From contig CAJGDP010000003.1 in NCBI GenBank assembly GCA_904502235.1, positions 52,054 to 116,053 of the forward strand: DNA of 64,000 bases, given 5' to 3'. This DNA is from an uncultured Bacteroidaceae bacterium (GTDB taxonomy: Bacteria > Bacteroidota > Bacteroidia > Bacteroidales > Bacteroidaceae). This document shows positions 25,582 to 35,123 of this stretch, in pieces (position 1 is the first letter of the stretch; every line of letters begins with the position of its first letter). The position numbers and the translations under genes are program-made. The notes beneath the pieces were generated by a model. The model was not told the origin of the DNA and did no database searches. It saw only the letters and a list, made by a program, of their open reading frames with translations.

Positions 25582-26454
25582 ATGAAATTTGCGATATTCG
25601 GCAACAAGCATCAGGCAAAAAAGTCGAAAAGTATAGAACAGCTTTTCGATGCCATTGCCAATTGTAAGGACAGTTTTATCATAGACAAGCCTTACTTCGA
25701 TTTTCTGTGCGAAGAGGGTGTCTCTATGCCTGCTCCCCACGGATTTATCGTAGGCGATGATTTTGATGCCGATGTAGCCATAAGTTTCGGTGGCGACGGA
25801 ACTTTGTTGCGTACGGCAAGCCGTATAGGACGCAAGCCTATACCCATTTTGGGAATCAATGCAGGACGTTTGGGATTCCTCACCACAACAGCAAATGAAA
25901 ACCTTGGTGCTATTATAGAAAAGATACATCGTGGCGAGTATGATACTGAGAGCCGTAGTCTTATCGAGGCTGTAACTCAGGGTGGTGAACTCAAGAATTA
26001 TCCCTTTGCCTTGAATGAAATAGCGGTGATGAAGCACGATTCCTCGTCGATGATGACTCTTGAGGCTACCGTCAACGGTGTCGACCGAATCACATATCAG
26101 GCTGACGGACTTATTGTGGCAACACCTTCGGGTTCTACAGGATATTCCTTGAGCGTTGGCGGTCCGATAATCTCGCCCGAAGCGAATGTGCTTGTACTCA
26201 CTCCAATTGCTCCACATAGCTTGAGTGCGCGTCCTATAGTAATAGACGATAATGCCGTAATTGAGATAAAGGTGTGCAGCAGAAGTCATAATTTCCTTAT
26301 AGCCATCGACGGACGCAACGAAAGTTGCAATGAGGAGATGACGGTTACAGTGCGTAAAGCCGATTACAGACAATTGATAATACGAAGCAAGGAGCACTCA
26401 TTCATTCAGAATCTGCAGGAGAAACTGATGTGGGGAAAAGATGTAAGAGAATAA
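25582..26454 (+). CDS. nadK: NAD kinase
   Basis: NadK phosphorylates NAD to NADP in the cytosol. The protein (290 residues from the chosen start) has VAISFGGDGTLLRTA (GGDGT at 70-74, catalytic Asp), the mid-domain KNYPFALNEIAV (the NE motif), and GLIVATPSGSTGYSLSVGGPI. These are the three hallmarks of the family. The frame is open 13 codons further upstream, but AAGGAAAAT before ATG 25582 and the family's usual N terminus favour this start. It is transcribed alone and ends at a bidirectional terminator shared with the RND pump gene. Confidence 0.96.
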   Translation: MKFAIFGNKHQAKKSKSIEQLFDAIANCKDSFIIDKPYFDFLCEEGVSMPAPHGFIVGDDFDADVAISFGGDGTLLRTASRIGRKPIPILGINAGRLGFLTTTANENLGAIIEKIHRGEYDTESRSLIEAVTQGGELKNYPFALNEIAVMKHDSSSMMTLEATVNGVDRITYQADGLIVATPSGSTGYSLSVGGPIISPEANVLVLTPIAPHSLSARPIVIDDNAVIEIKVCSRSHNFLIAIDGRNESCNEEMTVTVRKADYRQLIIRSKEHSFIQNLQEKLMWGKDVRE

Positions 26455-26458
26455 TAAA

Positions 26459-26489
26459 AAATAAATGTGAGCTAAGCTCACATTTATTT
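26459..26489. terminator. bidirectional terminator between nadK and RND pump gene
   Basis: A perfect 14-base inverted repeat (26459-26472 and 26476-26489) with a three-base loop has A-runs on the left and T-runs on the right. It can therefore end transcription from both convergent genes. Confidence 0.88.
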
Positions 26490-26491
26490 TT

Positions 26492-29400
26492 TTATTCCCA
26501 TCCCTTATGTACTAACCAACGGTATATGATTGGTATTATGTAGATGTTCAGCAATGTTGATGAAAGCAATCCGCCGAGCACTACAACTGCCATGGGACTC
26601 TGTATCTCGTTGCCCGATGCCGAACCGTTCAGAATCATAGGTACCAATGCCAATGCCGATGTGAATGCGGTCATGAGAATCGGTGTAAGGCGGTCGGTGG
26701 AGCCTGATATTACGGCTTTTTCGAGCGAAACTCCTTCGGAGCGCAAGTGCTGGTAACGTGAAACCAACAATATGCCGTTTCGCGTGGCTATACCGAACAG
26801 GGTTATAAGGCCTATAATGGCAGGGATGCTCATTACCGCTGATGTGAAGTATGTGGCAAGTATTCCGCCAATCAATGCCAATGGCAGATTGATTAGTACC
26901 ACTGCCGAGAGCGATGCGCTCTTGAATTCACTATAAAGCAGTACGAATACTACAAGAATGGCGATAGCCGTTGTCAGCCATAGTGTTCGGGATGCCGACT
27001 CTGCACTCTCGAACTGTCCGCCATATTCAAGACGATAGCCTTCGTCCAATGGCAACTGCTCTTCAAGATGTTCTGCCACGCGCTCCACGGTTCCAGCGAT
27101 GTCACCGCTGGCAATATTTGCCGAAACCACGACTTTGCGTTGCACATTCTCGCGGCTGATGCTTCCGGGACCACCAACAGATACAATGGATGCGACATCG
27201 TCGAGTGCAACTTTACCGCTCGGGGTGTCAATGAGTGCACGTCTTACTCCGTCGATACTTTCTGTATAGTCCTTATTCAGGCGTATTATAAGGTCGAAAC
27301 TGCGCTCTTCTTCATATACGCTGCCCAATTTTTTACCGGGGAATGCCGCCTCTATAAAACTGTTGAATTCAGACATGGTTATGCCGTAATGAGCGAGTTT
27401 CTCTCTGTCGGCGCGTATCTGCAATTGTGGTGTCTCCACCTGTTGCTCGACATTTACATCCACAACTTCGGGGAAGGCTTTAAGCAGTTCCTGTATCTCG
27501 GTTCCTTTGCGGAAGAGTGTACTCAAATCGGAGCCGAAAATCTTTATCGCAAGGTCGGCTTGTGTTCCCGATACCATGTGGTCTATGCGGTGTTCCAACG
27601 GTTGACCTACAGATGTTACCACACCCGGTATTGTTGCAAGACGGGCACGTACTTCAGCAAGGAATTCAGCCTTGCTGCGGTCGGCAAGTGTAAAGTTTAC
27701 ATCAATCTCCGCTCCGTTTGATGTCTGTGAGTGTTCGTCAAGTTCTCCGCGTCCTGTACGACGGGCAGTGCTTACCACTTCGGGAATCTGCAAAAGTTCC
27801 TTTTCTATGGCTGCACCAAGTCTGTTGCTCTCTTCGAGCGATACTCCGGGGCGCGAAACTGCCGAAATGGTCAAAGCCTTTTCATTGAATTCGGGTAGGA
27901 AACTTCGTCCCATGTCGGCAAAAAGGAATAGACATACTATAAAAAGGAGTATGATTGTTGCAACAGCATATCTTGCATGGTCAAGAATCCACTGCAATGA
28001 TTTCCTGTATATCTTGAGTAACCATTTGTCAACCCAATTCTTTCTTTCGTTCTTGGTAAGATATCTGTCGTCCGAAAGCATCAGCTTGCAGAGTAGTGGA
28101 GTAACGGTCATTGCCACAATCAGCGACATCACAAGTGCAATAAGATATGCTATGCCCAATGGCTTTAGCATACGGCCTTCGAGTCCGCTCAGGAAGAACA
28201 ATGGTGTGAAGGTTACCATTATTATAAGTGTGGCATGAATTATTGATGCGCGTATCTCTGATGAGGCTTCAAAAACAATGTTCAATGTGGATTTACGCTC
28301 TTCCTTGGGAAGTGCATGGTTTTCGCGCAGACGTTTATATACGTTTTCAACGTCTATTATGGCGTCATCGACAAGCGAGCCTATGGCAATGCACATACCG
28401 CCCAATGTCATAGTGTTTATATCCATGCCAAGCAGATATAGCACAATTACCGTACCCAGCAACGATAAGGGAATTGCCAATAGCGATATCACGGTTGAAC
28501 GTATACTTGTAAGGAACAGGAACAATACAAGTATTACACATACGGCTCCCTCGATGAGTGAGCTTCCCACGTTGTTCACCGAAGCCTGTATATAGTCGGC
28601 TTGGCGGAATATCTTTGTGTCGAGTGTAACATCAGCAGGCAGTGATTTTGCAATGCTTTCGAGGTTTCGCTCTATGTTCTGTGTTACGCTGAGTGTGTTT
28701 ATTCCGGGTTGTTTTGAAATTGAAAGGATTATCGACGGTACGCCATTCTGCGAAGCGTATCCTTGTTTTACAGCCGGTGCAATAACCACGTCTGCAACAT
28801 CAGCCACGCGTACAACGGTTGTTTCAGTTGCTTTTACAACTGTGCTTCCCAATTCTTCGACATTGTTGCTTCTGCCCATTCCGCGCAGATTGTATTCGTT
28901 TCCGAAATCACGCACCACACCTGCACCAATGTTTACGCTCATGGCTTCGGTGGCACTTTCAAGTTCTTCCATTGTGACTCCGTACATGTCCATGCGTACT
29001 GGGTCGGCAAGTACCTGATACTGCTTGTAATCACCACCAATAATGGTTACATTTGAAACTCCACCGGTTGCAAGGATTGCCGGTTTTACAATCCATTCGG
29101 CAAGTGTACGCAGTTCCATCATGGATGTGCTGTCTGCCTGCATTCCTATGAACATGATTTCGCCCATCACGCTCGATTGCGGAGCAAGCATTGGGGTTAT
29201 GCCCGAGGGAAGTTGCTCTGCCAACAGACTCATCTTTTCGCTTATAATCTGTCGGGCACGGTATATATCCATTCCCCAATCGAATTCCACCCATACGAAT
29301 GAGAATCCTTGTGAAGACGAAGAACGCACCCTGCGCACATTTGTTGCACCGTTTACTGCGGTTTCTATGGGGAAGGTTACAAGACGTTCAACCTCTTCGG

Positions 29401-29572
29401 GTGCCATGTTGGATGCATCGGTGAGTATTACCACAGTGGGCATTGTGAGGTCGGGGAATACATCCACTTCAATTTTCTTGGCTGAATATATTCCGCCTAC
29501 TGTTACCAATACCACGGCAAGCAACACCAACAGCTTGTTGTTTAAGGAGAACTTTATAATTCTGTTTAGCAT
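26492..29572 (-). CDS. RND efflux pump permease, CusA/CzcA-like
   Basis: This 1026-residue inner-membrane proton/substrate antiporter of the resistance-nodulation-division family has the normal 12-helix plan: one helix, a large periplasmic loop, six helices, a second loop, five helices. Motifs include VDVFPDLTMPTVVI near the N terminus, the proton-relay region IAIGSLVDDAIIDVENV (395-411; Asp402, Asp403, Asp407, Glu409), and GGLLSSTLLNIYIIP near the end. The acidic helix-4 cluster places it with heavy-metal-efflux-like pumps rather than drug pumps, though the metal is unclear. It follows the His-rich adaptor by 12 bases; no outer-membrane channel gene is nearby. Confidence 0.9.
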   Translation of the reverse strand: MLNRIIKFSLNNKLLVLLAVVLVTVGGIYSAKKIEVDVFPDLTMPTVVILTDASNMAPEEVERLVTFPIETAVNGATNVRRVRSSSSQGFSFVWVEFDWGMDIYRARQIISEKMSLLAEQLPSGITPMLAPQSSVMGEIMFIGMQADSTSMMELRTLAEWIVKPAILATGGVSNVTIIGGDYKQYQVLADPVRMDMYGVTMEELESATEAMSVNIGAGVVRDFGNEYNLRGMGRSNNVEELGSTVVKATETTVVRVADVADVVIAPAVKQGYASQNGVPSIILSISKQPGINTLSVTQNIERNLESIAKSLPADVTLDTKIFRQADYIQASVNNVGSSLIEGAVCVILVLFLFLTSIRSTVISLLAIPLSLLGTVIVLYLLGMDINTMTLGGMCIAIGSLVDDAIIDVENVYKRLRENHALPKEERKSTLNIVFEASSEIRASIIHATLIIMVTFTPLFFLSGLEGRMLKPLGIAYLIALVMSLIVAMTVTPLLCKLMLSDDRYLTKNERKNWVDKWLLKIYRKSLQWILDHARYAVATIILLFIVCLFLFADMGRSFLPEFNEKALTISAVSRPGVSLEESNRLGAAIEKELLQIPEVVSTARRTGRGELDEHSQTSNGAEIDVNFTLADRSKAEFLAEVRARLATIPGVVTSVGQPLEHRIDHMVSGTQADLAIKIFGSDLSTLFRKGTEIQELLKAFPEVVDVNVEQQVETPQLQIRADREKLAHYGITMSEFNSFIEAAFPGKKLGSVYEEERSFDLIIRLNKDYTESIDGVRRALIDTPSGKVALDDVASIVSVGGPGSISRENVQRKVVVSANIASGDIAGTVERVAEHLEEQLPLDEGYRLEYGGQFESAESASRTLWLTTAIAILVVFVLLYSEFKSASLSAVVLINLPLALIGGILATYFTSAVMSIPAIIGLITLFGIATRNGILLVSRYQHLRSEGVSLEKAVISGSTDRLTPILMTAFTSALALVPMILNGSASGNEIQSPMAVVVLGGLLSSTLLNIYIIPIIYRWLVHKGWE

Positions 29573-29584
29573 AGTTGTCTCTTT

Positions 29585-31138
29585 TTAGTGAACATGTCCT
29601 GCATGCGGGTCCAAAGCTGCTGCACCTTGTGCAAGTTTAAGTACAGTTGCTCCTTTTGTTACAATACGTTCTCCGGAATGTATACCGCTGTATACTTTCA
29701 CAGAAACACCGTCGGTTGTGCCGATGGTAACGTTGCGCTTCTCAAAAGATACGGGTGTGTTCTGTACAAATACAAAATAGTTGCCCATCTCCTCTACAAT
29801 GGCAGAACGGGGTATCACCACGTTCTCCCTCTCTTGGTTTTCCGATGCAAGATACATGGTAACGATGCTTCCGGGAACAACATCCTGTAAAGCATCAGTG
29901 GTTAATGTTACGGGTAGCATATTGCATCCGTTGGCTGAATGTCCAACGGCAAGTGTCTTGCCGTTTACATCGGCAAATGAATATACTTTGCCTTCTCCGG
30001 TTTCTATATTTACATTTTTAATATTATGCAACTGCTTTGAATAGCGGATTGGCAACTCGGCAGTAATATTTACTTTGCCTTTGCGCTCTATTCTGGCAAC
30101 AGGAGTTCCCGGTTCCACGTAATCTCCGTTTGCAACAAGCAGTGATGCCACATAGCCTTTGAATGGAGAACGCAGGCACACCTTGCCCTCACCAAAACTG
30201 CGTTGCATACTTTCGTAACGTGCCTTGGCACTGTTATAGGCAGCTTCGGCTTCCTGATATTCGCGCTCCGATACAATTCTGTCGGTAAAAAGGAGCTTTT
30301 TGCGTTCGTAGTTGTTCTTTGCGACGGTGTGCTCGCTTTCCGCTTCGGCATATTTCACTGCGGCGTCGTTGTCGGTAACATCGCTGCCTTCGAGATAGAA
30401 CAACGGTTCTTCTGTCATTATCTCTTTTCCTTCAACGATGTTTCCTGCAAATTGTACCTTGCCGCTGGTGGTGGCTACTATAGTGGTGAAGTTGTCAGGG
30501 ATTGCATTTATTTTGGCAGCAACCTTTACAACTCCGTCAAATGTGCTTTTCTTTGCAATGTCGATGGCAAAGTCTATCTTCCAGCTCTGCTCTTTGCTGA
30601 ATGATATGTCGCCCGATTTGCCCTCAACGGCTTCGCCATGTCCTGGGTGAGGTGCATGGGAGTGACTGTGAGTATGAGCGTGCTCCGCATGGCTGTGTCC
30701 TTCGTGGGAATGGTGCTCATGGGTGCAATCTCCATTGTGGGCATGGTGTACTTCTACGTCAAAATGGGCATGCTCGCCTGCAATGTCTATATAAAGGGTT
30801 CCATGTCCCGAGCTGTTCGGAGTGAAATCAAAGTGGTAGATACCCTTGTGCCCGGCTTTCGCAGTTGCCGAAACTCTCTTTCCGCCAACCGACATAATTA
30901 CGTTCGCACTGTCGGCTTCACATGGCTTGAAATTTTCCAGTTCTGTAGCGTACAGTGTTACACACGATTTCTTACCCTCTTCAAGTCCTTCGTGTTGCAT
31001 GAACAGCTCCATGTTATGGGTGTATGCAACAAATGAACTGATGTGGGTGTGCACGTGTTGCGCGGTACTTTCGTCGTGGCTGTGCTTTGCACAACCTATA
31101 ACGGCAATCAGGATTGCCAAAAACAGTGTCTTTTTCAT
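29585..31138 (-). CDS. His-rich RND periplasmic adaptor, CusB/CzcB-like lipoprotein
   Basis: This 517-residue membrane-fusion protein is the partner of the RND pump encoded downstream. It has a lipoprotein signal ending AVIGC (Cys16), a short His cluster just after it, and an N-terminal beta domain of about 100 residues. A very His-rich linker follows (about 123-167), then the lipoyl/hairpin core with a coiled coil (about 255-310; EHTVAKNNYERKKLLF) and a C-terminal membrane-proximal domain. It ends with LDPHAGHVH. The His clusters suggest binding of a soft or borderline metal such as zinc, nickel, cobalt or copper. Confidence 0.88.
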   Translation of the reverse strand: MKKTLFLAILIAVIGCAKHSHDESTAQHVHTHISSFVAYTHNMELFMQHEGLEEGKKSCVTLYATELENFKPCEADSANVIMSVGGKRVSATAKAGHKGIYHFDFTPNSSGHGTLYIDIAGEHAHFDVEVHHAHNGDCTHEHHSHEGHSHAEHAHTHSHSHAPHPGHGEAVEGKSGDISFSKEQSWKIDFAIDIAKKSTFDGVVKVAAKINAIPDNFTTIVATTSGKVQFAGNIVEGKEIMTEEPLFYLEGSDVTDNDAAVKYAEAESEHTVAKNNYERKKLLFTDRIVSEREYQEAEAAYNSAKARYESMQRSFGEGKVCLRSPFKGYVASLLVANGDYVEPGTPVARIERKGKVNITAELPIRYSKQLHNIKNVNIETGEGKVYSFADVNGKTLAVGHSANGCNMLPVTLTTDALQDVVPGSIVTMYLASENQERENVVIPRSAIVEEMGNYFVFVQNTPVSFEKRNVTIGTTDGVSVKVYSGIHSGERIVTKGATVLKLAQGAAALDPHAGHVH

Positions 31139-31180
31139 AGTAATGCTGCGGACGGTAGTGTATGGACCAGTCCTGTTTAT

Positions 31181-32110
31181 TTATTTGTTTTGTCTGTAGG
31201 CTGTAGCCCACTCTTTGTCTATATAGTTCTCGATGAGTGTGCATGCGCGTGCACTGAAGTCAAGACCACAGGAAATCACATTGCACCATTCCTCCTTACT
31301 CAGTAACGAAGGGCATTCTTTTTCTGTCAAAGCCGACAACAGACCGTATACCACACCTGCATTGAAGTTGTCGCCTGCACCTACGGTGCTTACAACATCG
31401 ACTTTTTTCACAGGGAATTCCTCTGTGAAATTTCTTGTGAACAGTTTTACATCTCCGTCGCCACAGGTAAAAATGAATTCCGGACTGTAGAATTTTATTT
31501 TCTCCTTATATATCTTTTCGGCATCGGTCATCTCGTAGAGATAGTTGAAATCGTCGGCTGAACCGCGGACAATATCGGCAAATTCAAGGTTTTCTATAAG
31601 TGCTTCACCCAGTTTTATGCGTTCTGCTACATGATTCTTGCGGAAATTGATGTCGTAATAGAGAATGGCCCCGCAATCCTTTGCATACTTGAGAAATGCT
31701 TTTGTCTTGTCGCGTAATACGGGATTGAGTACAAAGTACGAACCGTAAAGAACTATATCGCCTTTGTTTATCTTGGGGAATTCAACTTCTAGACGGTTGT
31801 TGGGATAATCCTTGTAGAAAAGGTATTCTGCGTCGTTCCTTTCGTTAAGGAATGCAAGCGCAAGCGGTGACTTGCCTCCTGAAAAACAGCATACCGATGA
31901 TGCATCCACACCGCTGTCGCGCAAGTGCGAGAGAATTATCTCGCCGATCTTGTCGTCTCCGACCTCGCTTATGAAGGCTGTTTCGGCTCCCACTCGTCCC
32001 AAGGATATAATGCTGTTATATACAGAACCGCCGGGCACAGCCTTCACCGGCTGACCGTTCTTGAAAAGAATATCAAAGACTGTTTCTCCTATTCCTATGA
32101 CTTTACTCAT
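31181..32110 (-). CDS. PfkB-family sugar kinase (fructokinase-like)
   Basis: This 309-residue ribokinase-fold kinase has the N-terminal VPGGSVYNSIISLGRVG substrate motif and the C-terminal STVGAGDNFNAGVVYGLL with the catalytic Asp and anion hole (GAGD). Members phosphorylate fructose, ribose or nucleosides; sequence patterns look most like fructokinases of Bacteroidota, but the substrate cannot be read from sequence. Its ATG overlaps the LOG gene stop by four bases. It lies 42 bases before the His-rich adaptor gene, with no obvious terminator between. Confidence 0.87.
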   Translation of the reverse strand: MSKVIGIGETVFDILFKNGQPVKAVPGGSVYNSIISLGRVGAETAFISEVGDDKIGEIILSHLRDSGVDASSVCCFSGGKSPLALAFLNERNDAEYLFYKDYPNNRLEVEFPKINKGDIVLYGSYFVLNPVLRDKTKAFLKYAKDCGAILYYDINFRKNHVAERIKLGEALIENLEFADIVRGSADDFNYLYEMTDAEKIYKEKIKFYSPEFIFTCGDGDVKLFTRNFTEEFPVKKVDVVSTVGAGDNFNAGVVYGLLSALTEKECPSLLSKEEWCNVISCGLDFSARACTLIENYIDKEWATAYRQNK

Positions 32111-32661
32111 TCTGTCGCTTCTTTTATCAGTTTTTCCAACTCTTCGATGTTGTCGGCTTTTGTAAGTATATGTTCCATGTTGCCTTTGATGAAACCTTCG
32201 GCTTTGAACTTTTCAATCAATGCCATCAGACTGTCCCAAAAACCGTTGACATTGTATAATACAACCTGTTTGCTGTGATAACCTATTTTTGCAGCGGCTA
32301 CAACGTGGAACACTTCGTCGAGTGTGCCTATACCTCCCGGCAAGGCGACAAGGATATTGCTTCTGCTGAGCATAATGTCCTTTCTGTCACTCAGATTGCG
32401 GCATGGAATTTGCTCGTCGAGCAGGGTGCTTACTCTGCCGCGTTCTACAAGAATGTCGGGTACAACCCCTACAATGTGTGCTCCGGCTTCTTTCGCCGCT
32501 TTTGCGGTTGTTTCCATGAGCCCGGCACTTGAACCGCCATAGATCAATGATGCTCCCATCTCTCCGAGCATTGTGCCCACACGGTGTGCCGCATCAACGT
32601 ATATGTTGTCTATGCTTTCCGATGCTGCACAGAAAATTGCTACATTTCTTGTATCTGCCAT
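32107..32661 (-). CDS. LOG-family nucleoside monophosphate nucleosidase-like protein
   Basis: This 184-residue protein has the 'lonely guy' fold. Diagnostic features are YGGSSAGLMETTAKAAKEAG and VALPGGIGTLDEVF, which contains the PGGxGTxxE active-site motif. Family members cleave the N-glycosidic bond of (cytokinin) nucleotide 5'-monophosphates; in bacteria the physiological role is often general nucleotide breakdown. It starts one base after the ABC exporter stop and is probably in the same transcript. Confidence 0.9.
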   Translation of the reverse strand: MADTRNVAIFCAASESIDNIYVDAAHRVGTMLGEMGASLIYGGSSAGLMETTAKAAKEAGAHIVGVVPDILVERGRVSTLLDEQIPCRNLSDRKDIMLSRSNILVALPGGIGTLDEVFHVVAAAKIGYHSKQVVLYNVNGFWDSLMALIEKFKAEGFIKGNMEHILTKADNIEELEKLIKEATE

Positions 32662-32662
32662 G

Positions 32663-34504
32663 TTACAATGATTGCATGTCGTTAAGACGCTTGTATACGC
32701 CGTCGAGCTTCAGAAGTTCTTCGTGCTTTCCGCGTTCAACAATTACTCCATCGCGCAGAACGCAGATTTCATCGGCGTTCTTTATTGTGGACAGACGGTG
32801 TGCAATGGCAATGGTTGTGCGGTCTTTCATAAGACGCTCGAGAGCCTCCTGTACAAGACGCTCGCTCTCGGTGTCGAGTGCCGATGTGGCTTCGTCGAGA
32901 ATCAATATCGGCGGATTCTTCAATATTGCACGTGCTATGCTTATGCGTTGACGCTGACCGCCCGAAAGACGGCAACCTCTGTCGCCCACACATGTGTCGT
33001 ATCCTTCTTCGGTCTCCATGATAAAATCATGTGCATTAGCAATCTTTGCGGCTTCTATAACCTGCTCCATGGTCGCATTCTCAACACCAAAGGTTATATT
33101 GTTGTAGAATGTATCGTTGAAAAGGATTGCTTCCTGGTTTACGTTACCCATAAGAGCACGCAGTGATTTCACCTTCATATCCTTGATGTTTACGCCGTCA
33201 ATGGTTATTTCACCCTTTTCAACGTCGTAATAGCGTGGTATAAGGTCTACCATTGTGGATTTTCCGCTTCCCGACTGACCTACAAGTGCAATTGTCTTGC
33301 CTTTCGGGATTTTCAGATTGATGTCTTTAAGCACATCGCGTTCGCCGTCGTATGAGAATGTGAGGTTCCTGAATTCGATACCCTCTTTCATCTCGTCTAT
33401 TTCTATGCCTTTCTCTCCGTCGGTTATAGGATTCTCGGCATTTAGTATGGCATCGATTCTCTCCATTGATGCCAGACCGCGCGGAATGTTGTACGATGCT
33501 TTAGAGAGGTCCTTCAACGGATTGATTACGCTATAAAGGATTGTAAGATAGTAGATGAACGATGCTGCGTCGATTGGTGAATTTTCGCCTAGAATCAATG
33601 TACCTCCGAACCAAAGCACTATAACGATGAGTGCTGTTCCGAGTGTCTCGCTCACAGGGTGTGCCGATGCCTGGCGTGTGGCAACTCTGATGGTTGCTGC
33701 GCGTAGGTCGTTGCTGCACTTAAGGAAACGTGCCGACATCTTTTTCTCGGCAAGGAATGCCTTGATGATGCGAAGACCGCCAAGTGTCTCTTCCATTTGC
33801 GATGTGGTCTCGCCCAATCTCTGCTGTGCTACAGCCGATCTTGCTTTCAGTTTGCGTCCAATCGCACCCATTACCCAACCGAGTGTGGGTACAACGCATA
33901 GAGTGAACAATGTAAGTTCCCAGCTGATGTAGAACAGTGTAACCATGTATATGATTATGAAAATCGGGTTCTTGATAAGCATGTCGAGCGATGTGGCAAT
34001 AGAGTTTTCCACTTCACCTACGTCGCCAATCATACGTGCCATGATATCGCCTTTGCGCTGCTTTGAGAAGAAACCGAGAGGCAGGCTTACAATCTTGTCG
34101 TAAAGCTGTGCACGCATGTCGCGTACAATACCTGTACGCATCGGTATTATCGCCGCCGATGAACCGAAATAGCATGCGGTCTTGAAAAGAGTCATTACAA
34201 TCAGGAATATTCCAAGATACAACAATACCATGGATGCGCCATGTTCTGCGGTGAGTGTGTTCAGATACCATGTGGCATTGTTCATCAGAACATCTTTTGC
34301 ATTGCTTGAATTCATCTGCTCCCATGCGATGAATTCCACTCCCGAAGTGTCGTTGATTTTGAACAGCACCTGCAGGATTGGTATTATGACCATAAAGGAG
34401 AAAACGTTCAGAATTGCCGATAGCAATGTGAATATAAGAGAAAGTATCAGAGATTTCTTGTATGGCGGTACAAAGCGCCTCAGTACCTTAAAAAAGTCTT
34501 TCAT
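32663..34504 (-). CDS. ABC exporter, MsbA-like (fused membrane and ATPase domains)
   Basis: This 613-residue half-transporter acts as a homodimer in the inner membrane. It has six N-terminal helices over about 1-340 and a nucleotide-binding domain with Walker A GQSGSGKST (409-417). The Q-loop region, the signature LSGGQRQRI and Walker B ILILDEATSALD follow, with the H-loop IAIAHRLST near the C terminus. In Bacteroidota such proteins are candidates for lipid A or lipid flipping, but peptide or drug export is possible. A -7 promoter box lies 26 bases upstream. Confidence 0.9.
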   Translation of the reverse strand: MKDFFKVLRRFVPPYKKSLILSLIFTLLSAILNVFSFMVIIPILQVLFKINDTSGVEFIAWEQMNSSNAKDVLMNNATWYLNTLTAEHGASMVLLYLGIFLIVMTLFKTACYFGSSAAIIPMRTGIVRDMRAQLYDKIVSLPLGFFSKQRKGDIMARMIGDVGEVENSIATSLDMLIKNPIFIIIYMVTLFYISWELTLFTLCVVPTLGWVMGAIGRKLKARSAVAQQRLGETTSQMEETLGGLRIIKAFLAEKKMSARFLKCSNDLRAATIRVATRQASAHPVSETLGTALIVIVLWFGGTLILGENSPIDAASFIYYLTILYSVINPLKDLSKASYNIPRGLASMERIDAILNAENPITDGEKGIEIDEMKEGIEFRNLTFSYDGERDVLKDINLKIPKGKTIALVGQSGSGKSTMVDLIPRYYDVEKGEITIDGVNIKDMKVKSLRALMGNVNQEAILFNDTFYNNITFGVENATMEQVIEAAKIANAHDFIMETEEGYDTCVGDRGCRLSGGQRQRISIARAILKNPPILILDEATSALDTESERLVQEALERLMKDRTTIAIAHRLSTIKNADEICVLRDGVIVERGKHEELLKLDGVYKRLNDMQSL

Positions 34505-34529
34505 GTTGTATGATTTTATTGAATGGCTG

Positions 34530-34537
34530 CAAAGTTA
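34530..34537 (-). promoter_or_regulatory. ABC exporter -7 promoter element
   Basis: The minus strand reads TAACTTTG (TAnnTTTG) 26 bases before the ATG. TTTAA lies about 21 bases further upstream as a weak -33 candidate. Confidence 0.5.
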
Positions 34538-34586
34538 CAACAATTTCGCTGTTTTATAGTTAAATTATAATATTTTAATAGTTAAG

Positions 34587-35123
34587 TTATACCCATCCGA
34601 GTTTCTTTGCGAATTCCCAAATGACCATACCTGCCGTAACGGAAACATTCAGCGAGTGCTTTGTGCCGAATTGCGGAATCTCTATAGCTCCGTCTGACGC
34701 GTCTACCACCGACTGCTGTACTCCTTTTACCTCGTTTCCCAGAATTACGGCATATTTTTCTCCGTCGCATGTTTCAAAGTCCTGAAGCGCGATACTCCCG
34801 TCGCATAATTCAATGGCATATATGCGGTAACCTTCTTCGCGCAGCATCGCAACGGCGTCGTCCGTCGATTCAAAATATTGCCATTCTACAACATCTTCGG
34901 CTCCAAGGGCTGTCTTGTGTATCTCGGCATTCGGGGGTGTGGCTGTTATGCCACAGAGAAGAATCCGCTGGACACGGAATGCGTCGCTTGTCCTGAATAC
35001 CGAACCTACGTTGTGCAGGCTGCGTACATTGTCAAGTATTACTGTGAGGGGAAGTTTCTCTGCATTGCGGAAGTCGTCTCCGCTTATGCGCCCCATTTCC
35101 GTTACAAGTTTTTTCCTGTTCAT
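34587..35123 (-). CDS. SpoU/TrmH-family RNA 2'-O-methyltransferase
   Basis: This 178-residue trefoil-knot methyltransferase has all three SpoU motifs: NVRSLHNVGSVFRTSDAF (motif 1), YAVILGNEVKGV (motif 2) and IPQFGTKHSLNVSVTAGMVIWE (motif 3, read in parts near residues 149-170). The target (tRNA Gm18, C34 or rRNA) cannot be assigned. It is short, without the N-terminal L30e-like domain of RlmB-type enzymes. Its start overlaps the CoA-transferase stop by four bases. Confidence 0.9.
   Translation of the reverse strand: MNRKKLVTEMGRISGDDFRNAEKLPLTVILDNVRSLHNVGSVFRTSDAFRVQRILLCGITATPPNAEIHKTALGAEDVVEWQYFESTDDAVAMLREEGYRIYAIELCDGSIALQDFETCDGEKYAVILGNEVKGVQQSVVDASDGAIEIPQFGTKHSLNVSVTAGMVIWEFAKKLGWV

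Noticed and set aside
25552..26397. 281-residue open frame antisense to nadK
   Set aside because: It lies wholly opposite a clear NAD kinase with all motifs. Its product is rich in Tyr, His, Arg and Cys with no domain pattern, as expected of a shadow frame.
31139..31180. Short GGAC-TG-GTCC hairpin as a terminator or operator
   Set aside because: Four-base stem, no T-run, no second copy; too weak to call.
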